A DNA stretch of 64,000 nt from Solwaraspora sp. WMMD406 (lineage in GTDB: Bacteria; Actinomycetota; Actinomycetes; Mycobacteriales; Micromonosporaceae): positions 6,356,001 to 6,420,000 of the forward strand of contig NZ_JARUBF010000001.1 in assembly GCF_029626025.1 (NCBI RefSeq), written 5' to 3'. The notes beneath the pieces are model-generated. The model ran no database searches. It had not been told where the DNA came from and saw only the letters and a list, made by a program, of their open reading frames with translations. This document shows, in pieces, positions 17,226 to 24,608 of this stretch (position 1 is its first letter; each line of letters opens with the position of its first letter). The translations under genes and the position numbers were made by a program.

Positions 17226-17755
17226 CTCGCCGTGGCTGCAGACCACGACCGGTGCCCACGCGGAGTACGTACTGCTCGATGCCGCCTGGCTGACCTCCGC
17301 ACCCGCCGGTGTCCCCGCCACCGAGGCCGCGACTCTGCCGGTCAATGGTCTCGCCGCCGCACAGGACTCGACCTGCTCGCGCTCCCGGCGGGTGCGACCG
17401 TGCTCGTCACCGGCGCCGGCGGGCAGGTCGGCGGGTTCTTCCTGGCGCTGGCCCGCGCGGCCGGCCTGCACGCCGCCGGGCTCGCCGAAAACGACGACCG
17501 CGAGTTCGTCGAGTCGCTCGGCGCGACCTTCCTCCCGCGCTCCGACGAACCGACGGGGACGTTCGACGCGGTCGTCGACCTGGCGGTGATCGGCTCGACG
17601 CTGCTGGAACGGGTCCGCGACGGCGGCGGTTACGTGGCCGCGACGGTGCCCTGGTCGAGGTCACCGTGTTGGACGCCGTACCCGACATCCTTGACCTGAC
17701 CGACCGGATCAACGGCCTCGCGGAGCCGATGCCAACCGACCTGTACGACGGCTGA
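17223..17755 (+). pseudogene. Frameshifted C-terminal part of an MDR alcohol dehydrogenase
   Basis: Three frames in succession give one dehydrogenase: TTTGAHAEYVLLDAAWLTS up to about 17360, then PAGATVLVTGAGGQVGGFFL, which is the Rossmann glycine loop, to about 17640, then ALVEVTVLDAVPDILDLTDR to the end. At least two frameshifts and a missing N-terminus mark it as a pseudogene. Its 5' end abuts the HxlR remnant, its natural divergent partner in many actinomycetes. Confidence 0.65.
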
Positions 17756-17787
17756 ACCCGCCAGCCTTCCTCCGCGGCCGTCCGCAC

Positions 17788-17868
17788 GCGCGCGGGCTGT
17801 ACGACGGTCTCGGGTTCCGGGAGCTGTCGCGGGACGCGCCGCTGATCAAAGCCGCTACCGCGAGCTGA
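17788..17868 (+). pseudogene. C-terminal tip of a GNAT acetyltransferase
   Basis: The short reading ARGLYDGLGFRELSRDAPLI followed by KAATAS-stop is the usual C-terminal end of GNAT acetyltransferases (GLYxxLGFR). Nothing else of the gene is left. Confidence 0.45.
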
Positions 17869-17896
17869 GGACTGACTCGTTCGGGCAACACGGCCG

Positions 17897-18305
17897 TCAA
17901 CTGTGGTTTCGACGGGTGTCGAGGTCACGCAGGGCGAAGCGGAGATGTTCCCACTCCTCGTCCAGGATCACGTGCAGGCAGTGCAGTACGGACACGGTGT
18001 GCTCGGGTGACCAGGCGCTCGGACGTGGCTCGGCGAGCACATCCGCCGTGACGGTCGCGAGAAAGTCCCGGACCATGGCCTGCCGCTCGGCTCCCGTCCG
18101 GGGAATCGCCGGTCGAGTTCCGCCTCGACGAACGGCACGACGTCGACCCCGTTGACCAGCAGGGCCCCGTCGGCAAGCCACGGCGCGTCGATGTCCAACC
18201 CGCGTACGTCGACGCCGCGCATCACCGCGCCGGCCAGCGTCGACCTGTCGAACCGGGCACCTCGCAGGTCCCGGTCGACGAAGCGGATGACGTCCTCCCC
18301 AGCCA
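17897..18305 (-). pseudogene. Decayed pentapeptide/DinB-fusion protein gene
   Basis: The 5' part reads RDLRGARFDRSTLAGAVMRG, a pentapeptide-repeat start, then VNGVDVVPFVEAELDRRFPG. The 3' part, in another frame, reads HTVSVLHCLHVILDEEWEHL and RFALRDLD, the end of the attached DinB-like domain. The middle of the DinB domain is deleted and the frame is shifted near 18105, so no functional protein is expected. Confidence 0.6.
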
Positions 18306-18408
18306 TGGTGCCCTTTCCTCCGGCGATCCGGCTCCGGCGATCGGGCGATGCTAGCGCCGCGGTGCGACGACGTGGGTGCTCCGGCGTCGGTCGTCGGTTC
18401 ATCGCCGG

Positions 18409-19446
18409 TCAATCGCCGGTCGCGCTCCCGGACGCTGATGGCGGAAGCGGCGCGTTGACAGGCGGAAGCGACCCGCTGGCCGGCGGGAGTGCCGCGCTGA
18501 AGCGGGCCGCGACCGTGGCGACGGCCGCCCGCAGTTCGGGGCCTTTTTCCACGGTGAAGCCGAACGGGACGACAGCCAGCCACTCCTGGGCGTACATCGC
18601 GGGGTTGCGGGTGCTGCCGACCAGGACGCACCGGTCGCCGGCCGGAGTGAGGCGGCCCATCGGCGGCCGGATCCACGGGGCCACCCGTTCCTGCGGCGCG
18701 TGGAACACGACCCGGGTGGGGTACTGCCAGCCCACGCCGAGATGCGCTTCGAGGGCGGCGACCGGTTCCAGGTCGTCGGGCGGGATGAAGCCGTGCGGCA
18801 GCTGCCGTACGGCCCGGACCCGGTCGATCCGGTAGGTGCGTACCGCGTCGGCGCGGTGCGAGTGGCACAGCAGGTACCAGCGTCGGTGCCGCACCACGAC
18901 CGCCCACGGGTCGACCTCGGCGTCGTACTGCCCGCCGCTCTCGCCGCGATAGGTGATCGCGACGCGGCGCCGGTCGGCGACGGCGGTGACCAGGGCGTTC
19001 GTGATGGCCGGGTCCGTATGGGCCGCATGCCGGTCAGGGGTGGCCGAGGCGTACCCCCGAAGGGCTGCCGCCTGCCGGCCGACGCTGTCGGGCAGAGCCC
19101 GGATGACCTTGCTGAGCGCCACGCCGATCGGGTCGTCGGGGTCGATCGCGGCGGGCTGCCCGTCGAGTACGGCCATTACCAGGCCGAGGGCCTGTTCCTG
19201 GGTGAAGACGACCGGCGGCAGCCGGGTGCCCCGGCCGAGCCGGTAGCCGCCGTACGGCCCTCGGACCGATTCGACCTCGATCCCGGCCTCCCGAAGGATC
19301 CCGACGTAGCGTCGCGCGGCCCGTTCCGTCACGCCCAGCGCGGCGGCGAGCTGGTCGGCTGTGACGCCCGGGCGTTCCCGCAGGATCTCCAGCGTTCGGA
19401 TGGCGCGGGCGGTCGGGCTCGGTCCGGTGCGCACAGCCCAGACCAT
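18409..19446 (-). CDS. WYL-domain transcriptional regulator
   Basis: The protein has 345 residues. An N-terminal DeoR-like winged helix (TLEILRERPGVTADQLAAAL, then TERAARRYVGILREAGIEVE) is followed by a linker and a WYL domain (AVVVRHRRWYLLCHSHRADA, then RTYRIDRVRAVRQL). A WCX-like C-terminal extension follows. WYL domains sense ligands, often nucleotides or nucleic acids. It is divergent from the alpha/beta hydrolase gene at 19488 with 41 bases between starts, so it probably regulates that gene and itself. The inducer is unknown. Confidence 0.88.
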   Translation of the reverse strand: MVWAVRTGPSPTARAIRTLEILRERPGVTADQLAAALGVTERAARRYVGILREAGIEVESVRGPYGGYRLGRGTRLPPVVFTQEQALGLVMAVLDGQPAAIDPDDPIGVALSKVIRALPDSVGRQAAALRGYASATPDRHAAHTDPAITNALVTAVADRRRVAITYRGESGGQYDAEVDPWAVVVRHRRWYLLCHSHRADAVRTYRIDRVRAVRQLPHGFIPPDDLEPVAALEAHLGVGWQYPTRVVFHAPQERVAPWIRPPMGRLTPAGDRCVLVGSTRNPAMYAQEWLAVVPFGFTVEKGPELRAAVATVAARFSAALPPASGSLPPVNAPLPPSASGSATGD

Positions 19447-19475
19447 ACCGGAAGTAGAACGTCCGGAATCGCCGT

Positions 19476-19487
19476 TAGGTTGAGGCC
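19476..19487 (+). promoter_or_regulatory. Leaderless-type -10 element before the hydrolase gene
   Basis: TAGGTT at 19476-19481 lies exactly six bases before the ATG at 19488, and no ribosome-binding site is present. This is the arrangement of actinobacterial leaderless transcripts, in which transcription begins at the start codon. Confidence 0.5.
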
Positions 19488-20183
19488 ATGACTGATGCCT
19501 TGACCGCAGAACAGATCGTGCTCATCGGTGGTTTGTGGCTCGACGGGTCGGCGTGGACCGACGTCGCCGCCGAGCTGGAGAAGATGGACCGGCGTCCGGT
19601 GCCGGTGACCCTGCCGGGGCAGGGCGACGGGAACACCGCCGCGACGCTCGACGACCAGCTGGCCACGGTGCTCGCCGCCGTGGACGCAGCCCCCGGCAGG
19701 TCGGTGGTGGTGGGGCACTCGGCTGCCTGCAGCCTGGCCTGGATGGCGGCCGACGCCCGGCCAGAGCGGGTGGCGAAGGTCGTGCTGATTGGTGGCGTCC
19801 CGGCGGTCGACGGAGACACGTACGCCGACTTCTTCGAGGTCGACGGCGGTGTGGTGCCGTTCCCGGGCTGGGAGCCGTTCGAGGGCGCGGACGCGGCCGA
19901 CCTGGACGAGCAGGCCCGGCGGGACTTCGCGGCGGCGGCGGTCCCGGTCCCCGAGGGCGTGGCCAAAGGCGCCGTACGGCTGACCGACGAGCGGCGGTTC
20001 GACGTACCGGTCGTGCTGGTGTGCCCGGAGTTCACGCCGGCCCAGGCGCAGGAGATGATCGCCGCCGGGCAGGTGCCCGAGCTGGCCCGGGCCAAGGATC
20101 TCGACCTGGTCGACATCGACTCCGGGCACTGGCCGATGCTCACCCGACCCGCGGATCTCGCCCGGATCCTCGCCGAGGTCTAG
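19488..20183 (+). CDS. Alpha/beta hydrolase
   Basis: The protein has 231 residues. The nucleophile elbow GHSAACSLAW follows a strand (GRSVVVGHSAA), and the catalytic His is likely in DSGHWPMLTRP near the C-terminus. The first strand (IVLIGGLWLDGSAW) provides an oxyanion-type loop (HG is replaced by GG). The substrate is unknown; esters or lactones are plausible. It is divergent from a WYL regulator and seems to be translated from a leaderless message. Confidence 0.85.
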   Translation: MTDALTAEQIVLIGGLWLDGSAWTDVAAELEKMDRRPVPVTLPGQGDGNTAATLDDQLATVLAAVDAAPGRSVVVGHSAACSLAWMAADARPERVAKVVLIGGVPAVDGDTYADFFEVDGGVVPFPGWEPFEGADAADLDEQARRDFAAAAVPVPEGVAKGAVRLTDERRFDVPVVLVCPEFTPAQAQEMIAAGQVPELARAKDLDLVDIDSGHWPMLTRPADLARILAEV

Positions 20184-20227
20184 CTACGGACAGCGGCGTT
20201 GGCGGGTGTGGGCACTATCGTGCTGGG

Positions 20228-20725
20228 GTGCGTATCCGTTTCGATGTCCCCGCCGATCCCGACTACCCCGGCAAGGCGGCCGCCGCGCTCAGCCGGGTGC
20301 GGCTGCGGAAGTACGCCTACATCGGCGCGGCGCTGGCGGCGGCCGGGGCGGCCGGTTACGTCGCCGCGCGGGAGTACGGCTGGGGTGAGCAGTTCTCGCT
20401 GCTCTGGATGTCGCTGGTCACCGCCGGGGTGCTGTCGATGCTGTACGGGCCGTGGGTGCGTTCGCGGGCCCGGCGCCGGTCCGGCGAGTACGCGGTCGAC
20501 GGCGGCTACGACATCACCGACGACACCATCACGATGCGCAGCGGTACGGAGTTCGGCGACATCGCCTGGGACAGGGTCAGCAAGGTGGTCGACACTCCCG
20601 GATTCTGGATCGTGTACGTGGGCCGGATGCCGGCGACCGTGATCCCCCGTGAGTTGATGTCCGCCGACGACGTCGAGACGTTGCGGGACTTCATGGTCAA
20701 CCGTGGCCTGCTCCAGACTGGGTGA
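20228..20725 (+). CDS. YcxB-like membrane protein
   Basis: The protein has 165 residues with two central membrane helices (YAYIGAALAAAGAAGYVAA and FSLLWMSLVTAGVLSMLYG). They are followed by a cytoplasmic beta-rich domain (YDITDDTITMRSGTEFGDIA, then WDRVSKVVDTPGFWIVYVG, then VIPRELM). This layout matches YcxB-like proteins, whose function is unclear. GTG 20228 is the first start after the preceding gene's stop and gives a short N-terminus of the expected type. Confidence 0.72.
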   Translation: MRIRFDVPADPDYPGKAAAALSRVRLRKYAYIGAALAAAGAAGYVAAREYGWGEQFSLLWMSLVTAGVLSMLYGPWVRSRARRRSGEYAVDGGYDITDDTITMRSGTEFGDIAWDRVSKVVDTPGFWIVYVGRMPATVIPRELMSADDVETLRDFMVNRGLLQTG

Positions 20726-20771
20726 CGGCGGGTCTCAGCCGGTGCGGGCGCTCTCAGCCACACCGCTCACG

Positions 20772-20845
20772 AGCTCTCAGCCGTACCGCTCGACGAGATC
20801 TCAGCCGTACCGCTCGACGAGATCTCAGCCGTACCGCTTGACGAG
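20772..20845 (-). repeat. Three tandem 24-bp units at the 3' end of a WYL regulator gene
   Basis: Three consecutive units with core TCAGCCGTACCGCTCGACGA span this stretch. On the minus strand they read Leu-Val-Lys-Arg-Tyr-Gly-stop (the real gene end), then Leu-Val-Glu-Arg-Tyr-Gly-stop twice more in frame. The last six codons and the stop of the regulator are triplicated. Confidence 0.88.
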
Positions 20846-21772
20846 CGCGGTGCCGATCGCGGCCAGGTGGCCCCGCACACCCGGTGGGCCGGTCACTTCG
20901 AGCCATTCGACCTGCCAGGCGAGCTCGCCGGCGAGCGAATACTCGCTGTAGCCGCGGATCACGACCTCGATGCGGCCGTCGGCCGTGGGGCCGCCCACCT
21001 CGAGCCGATCACCGAGCGCCATCCGGAGCGTGCCGATCCCGTCGGGTGCGCAGACCGCCTGGATCTCGACGGGCATCCGGCTGCGGTCGACCTCGTCGGT
21101 GATCTCCCGCCAGCTGCCGGCGAGGTCGAAGTCCGCAGGTCGGTGCACTGGATCGTCGGTCGGGTCGACGGACGACACCCGGTCGATCCGGAAGGTCCGC
21201 CGGCCGGCCTCGGTGGTGGCGACGAGGTACCACCACGGAGCTTTGGCGACGATGCCCAGCGGGTGGACGGTCCGCTCGGTGTCGGCGCCGGTGCTGTCGA
21301 CGTAGCCGAGCCGTACCTGGACGCCCCGGATCACCGCGTCCTGGAGTTCGTCGAGGAAGCGGGGCGGTGGGCGGTCGACCCGGCTCGCCCCCCACCGTTG
21401 CGGGTCGACGGCGATCGACGACGCGGCCGCCTCGGCCTGCGCCCGGAAAGGCTCCGGCAGGGCGCGGACGAGTTTGCGCAGCGCTGATCGCACGGCCGGC
21501 GTCGTGGTCGAGGCCGGGCCGGCGACCAGGAACAGGGCGCGGGCCTCGCTCGCGGTCAACCCGGAGAGATCGGTACGGGCACCGCCGACGAGGCGCCAGC
21601 CGCCGCCTCGGCCCTGTGTGGCGTACACGGGCACCCCGGCCATGGCCAGGGCGTCGAGGTCGCGGCGGGCGGTGCGCTCGGAGACCTCTAGCTCCCGGGC
21701 GACCTCCGCCGCCGTCACCTGCTCGCGCTGCTGCAACAGCAGGAGTACGGCCACCAGCCGGTCGGTGCGCAT
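20825..21772 (-). CDS. WYL-domain transcriptional regulator of the epoxide hydrolase gene
   Basis: The protein has 315 residues from ATG 21772. An HTH (DRLVAVLLLLQQREQVTAAE, then VSERTARRDLDALAMAGVPV) precedes a WYL domain (APWWYLVATTEAGRRTFRID, then RVSSVDPTDD) and a C-terminal extension. A longer start at 21802 is possible, but it would put codons inside the palindromic operator at 21791-21817. With ATG 21772 the operator falls between the divergent starts, which I prefer. It most likely controls the epoxide-hydrolase-like gene at 21836. The end of the gene is triplicated as a 24-bp repeat. Confidence 0.87.
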   Translation of the reverse strand: MRTDRLVAVLLLLQQREQVTAAEVARELEVSERTARRDLDALAMAGVPVYATQGRGGGWRLVGGARTDLSGLTASEARALFLVAGPASTTTPAVRSALRKLVRALPEPFRAQAEAAASSIAVDPQRWGASRVDRPPPRFLDELQDAVIRGVQVRLGYVDSTGADTERTVHPLGIVAKAPWWYLVATTEAGRRTFRIDRVSSVDPTDDPVHRPADFDLAGSWREITDEVDRSRMPVEIQAVCAPDGIGTLRMALGDRLEVGGPTADGRIEVVIRGYSEYSLAGELAWQVEWLEVTGPPGVRGHLAAIGTALVKRYG

Positions 21773-21790
21773 GCCGCCAGGATTGTCAGA

Positions 21791-21817
21791 TAAACCGGTC
21801 ATGAGGTGACCGGTTTA
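21791..21817. promoter_or_regulatory. Palindromic operator between WYL regulator and epoxide hydrolase
   Basis: TAAACCGGTCA (21791-21801) and TGACCGGTTTA (21807-21817) are perfectly complementary 11-bp arms with a five-base spacer. The element sits between the divergent genes, 19 bp before the hydrolase ATG. It is the obvious candidate binding site of the WYL regulator dimer. Confidence 0.75.
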
Positions 21818-21835
21818 GGTCGGCACGATGGCGGC

Positions 21836-22780
21836 ATGAATTTTCCCGAACCCAGTCTTGTCCCCGTCAACGGCGTCAAGCTCGAAGTCTTCGAGGCTGG
21901 CCGACAGAATGCCGGAAAGCCGATCGTGCTCTGTCACGGCTGGCCGGAGCATGCCTTCTCCTGGCGTCACCAGGTGCCGGCCCTGGCTGCGGCGGGCTAC
22001 CACGTCATCGTCCCGAACCAGCGCGGCTACGGCAATTCGTCCCGACCGACCGAGGTGACCGACTACGACATCGCACACCTGTCGGGTGACCTCGTCGCGC
22101 TGCTCGATCACTACGGGTACGACGATGCCACCTTCGTCGGCCACGACTGGGGCGCGATGGTCGTCTGGGGGCTGACCCTGCTGCATCCGGACCGGGTCAA
22201 CAGGGTGATCAACCTGAGCCTGCCGTACCAGGAGCGCGGCGAGACACCCTGGATCGAGCTGATGGAAGCCGTACTCGGCGGCGACTTCTACTTCGTCCAC
22301 TTCAACCGACAGCCGGGTGTCGCGGACGCCGTGTTCGACGAAAACACCTTCCAGTTCCTGCGCAACCTGTACCGGAAGAACCTGCCCCCCATGGAGCCTC
22401 GGCCCGGCATGGCGTTCATCGAGCTGGCCCGAGCGGAAGCACCGCTCGGTGATCCGGTGATGAGCGACAGCGAACTGGCCGTCTTCGTCTCCGCCTTCGA
22501 GTCGACCGGGTTCACCGGCAGCATCGACTGGTACCGCAACCTCGACCGCAACTGGCACCTGTTGGCGGACGTCGACCCGATCATCCGGCAGCCGACGCTG
22601 ATGATCTACGGCGATCGGGACACGATCGCGAAGTCCGACCGACTGGCCGACTTCGTGCCCAACGTGGACGTGGTCACCCTGGACTGCGGCCACTGGATCC
22701 AGCAGGAGAAGCCGGAAGAGACGACCCATGCGATCCTGCAGTGGCTGCAACAGCAGGAAACCTCCGTCCGCGTCGGTTGA
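21836..22780 (+). CDS. Epoxide hydrolase-like alpha/beta hydrolase
   Basis: The protein has 314 residues. The oxyanion motif HGWPEHAFSW and the nucleophile elbow VGHDWGAMVVWG (Asp104) are those of soluble epoxide hydrolases and haloalkane dehalogenases, which form an ester intermediate on Asp. The cap region contains Tyr residues (PWIELMEAVLGGDFYFVHF). The catalytic His is in LDCGHWIQQEKPEE, and YGDRDTIAKSD supplies the acid. HGWPE favours epoxide hydrolase over dehalogenase (HGNPT-type). It is divergent from a WYL regulator with a palindromic operator between them, so it is probably induced by its substrate. Confidence 0.87.
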   Translation: MNFPEPSLVPVNGVKLEVFEAGRQNAGKPIVLCHGWPEHAFSWRHQVPALAAAGYHVIVPNQRGYGNSSRPTEVTDYDIAHLSGDLVALLDHYGYDDATFVGHDWGAMVVWGLTLLHPDRVNRVINLSLPYQERGETPWIELMEAVLGGDFYFVHFNRQPGVADAVFDENTFQFLRNLYRKNLPPMEPRPGMAFIELARAEAPLGDPVMSDSELAVFVSAFESTGFTGSIDWYRNLDRNWHLLADVDPIIRQPTLMIYGDRDTIAKSDRLADFVPNVDVVTLDCGHWIQQEKPEETTHAILQWLQQQETSVRVG

Positions 22781-22816
22781 TCCGACAATTGACGTACTCG
22801 TCTAGGCTCCGGCGTC

Positions 22817-23266
22817 ATGGACGAGTCGCGCGGGTCGGGTGTGCTGCGTCATCAGCCACTCCACGACGGATTCGTGGCGGCGCACGGGTCACAGCAGGTC
22901 TTCGCTGACGCGATCGGACGCCACATCTCCGACCACTTCGGCCCGGTCGAGTTCGTCTCCCACGAGTTCGTCTCCCACCTGGTCGGGGTGCACATCTACG
23001 TCGTGGCACCGACCGAGAAACGCCCGTGCTGGACGCTGGTCACCTCGGGGATGAGCGAGCTGTCGATGACCGTCCCGCCGGGTCACGACATCAGCCCGTA
23101 CGCCGAACTGACGCTCAGCCTACCGGCCGACTGGCCGCTGACCGCGACGGCCGGACCCGATGACGCGACCGGGTGGCCGCTGCACGTCCTCAGGCAGGTG
23201 GCCCGGGTGGCAGGAGTCCGGCAACACATCGTAGTGCGCGATCGTCCGCCCGATTGCCGCCTGTAG
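22817..23266 (+). pseudogene. Truncated suppressor-of-fused (SUFU) domain protein
   Basis: The 149-codon frame resembles bacterial SUFU-domain proteins: VGVHIYVVAPTEKRPCWTL, then VTSGMSELSMTVPPG and SPYAELTLSLPADWPL. After LHVLRQVARV the expected C-terminal half (with its YGTWLGxGHT-like part) is missing and the sequence becomes unrelated. A 15-bp in-frame duplication (EFVSH twice) lies at about 22951-22980. TAGGCT eight bases before the ATG may be a -10 element. It may still be expressed as a shortened protein. Confidence 0.6.
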
Positions 23267-23579
23267 CGGTGCCGGTCGGCCATCTTGAGTCCGAGAGCGC
23301 GGTTCCTCGAACTGACCGTTGGCGCAAGTAGCTGCCAACCCGGAGAGCTGGGTCTCGGCGTGGCCGAGCGCACCGGCCCGGGCCTCGCACTCCGGGTTCC
23401 TCCATCCACCCCGGTCGGCTCTCCGAGGTTGCCCGGTGGTGAGGAACGCCATGGCCGCTACGCAGCTTGACATTCGACCTGCTGGGCGTCTGCATCGACC
23501 CTGGTTGGACGAAATCCGCTCAGTTCCGTCCGATGCGGGACGGGCTCCCGGGCCAGGGCTCGCTCAGGGAACGCCTGAA
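23267..23579. other. Intergenic region with no recognised gene
   Basis: About 310 bases separate the SUFU remnant from the end of the sugar-import operon. The open frames here do not resemble proteins I know. It probably holds the 3' end of the operon transcript and further degraded coding sequence. Confidence 0.4.
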
Positions 23580-24608
23580 TCAGGCCGCGACGCTCACCTT
23601 GCGCGCCTCGGCCCTGGACAGGATCACCGCGAGCAGCAGCACGCCGCCGTTGAAGATCGGCTGCACCCAGAACGGCACACCGAGCAGGCTCAGGCCGTTG
23701 AAGCCCACGGCGAGCAGGAGGATGCCGACGACCGAGCCCACCACGTTGTACCGTCCGGGCCGATATGTCGTCACGCCCAGAAACGCGGCGGCGTACGCGG
23801 GCAGCAGCAGGTCCGGGCCGTAGCCGGGGCTGGCGCCGCCGCTCTGCCCGAGCGCGATCACCGAGCCGACGCCCACCAACAGTCCGCTGAGCATGAAGGC
23901 CGCGATCTTGAGCCGTCGGGTGCGCAGACCGGCCAGGAACGCCACCCGTTCCGATCCGCCGACCGCGTACCAGGAGCGGCCGACCGGCGTCCGCTCCAGC
24001 ATGTAGAAGAGGACGGCCGCAACCGCCAACGCGAGCCATACGGCGACCGCCAGCGGGCCGGCGTAGGAGTTGCCGATGCCGGTGACGAACTCGGGAATGC
24101 CGGTGAAGAGCACCTTGCCGCCGCTGACTCCCTGGTTGAGCCCTTGCAGCACGATCCCGATGCCCAGTGTGGCGATGAACGAGCTGATGCCGACGCTCAC
24201 CGTCAGGAGTCCGTTGACCAGGCCGACCAAGGCCCCCCCGAGGATCATCACCGGGACCACCACCTCGGCACCGAACCCGTGCCCGGCCAGGAACGCCCCG
24301 AGAATCGCCAGGAACCCGATCATGTACCCCACCGACAGATCGAATTCGCCCACGATCAGCGGGAACATCACGCCGAAGGTCATCAACGCGATGATCGCCT
24401 GTTGGATCAGCACGTTCTGCACGTTGCGCAGCGACAGGAACGAGTCGGTGGTCGCCGAGAAGATCACGATGAGCGCGAGCAGGAGCAGCACCGATCCGAA
24501 GCTGCGGCTGTGCGACACCAGGCTGCGTAGGCCACCTCCCGGCCTGGAAGGGCTCCCGGCGGACCGGTCCGCCGCGACCTCGGCCCGCTTGCTTTCCGAA
24601 ACCGTCAT
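23580..24608 (-). CDS. Sugar ABC transporter permease (RbsC/YjfF type)
   Basis: The permease has 342 residues with about ten helices. Family hallmarks are GEFDLSVGYMIGFLAILGAF, the EDLSVGS-like motif of ribose-type permeases, and VSSFIATLG-like SVGISSFIATLGIGIVLQG. SVGSVIALGQSGGASPGYGP comes before the last helices. A Lys/Arg-rich N-terminus of about 45 residues precedes helix one. ATG 24608 overlaps the ATPase stop (ATGA). It is the last gene of an operon encoding two kinases, a hydrolase and the binding protein. It imports a small sugar or polyol; the identity is unknown. Confidence 0.9.
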   Translation of the reverse strand: MTVSESKRAEVAADRSAGSPSRPGGGLRSLVSHSRSFGSVLLLLALIVIFSATTDSFLSLRNVQNVLIQQAIIALMTFGVMFPLIVGEFDLSVGYMIGFLAILGAFLAGHGFGAEVVVPVMILGGALVGLVNGLLTVSVGISSFIATLGIGIVLQGLNQGVSGGKVLFTGIPEFVTGIGNSYAGPLAVAVWLALAVAAVLFYMLERTPVGRSWYAVGGSERVAFLAGLRTRRLKIAAFMLSGLLVGVGSVIALGQSGGASPGYGPDLLLPAYAAAFLGVTTYRPGRYNVVGSVVGILLLAVGFNGLSLLGVPFWVQPIFNGGVLLLAVILSRAEARKVSVAA

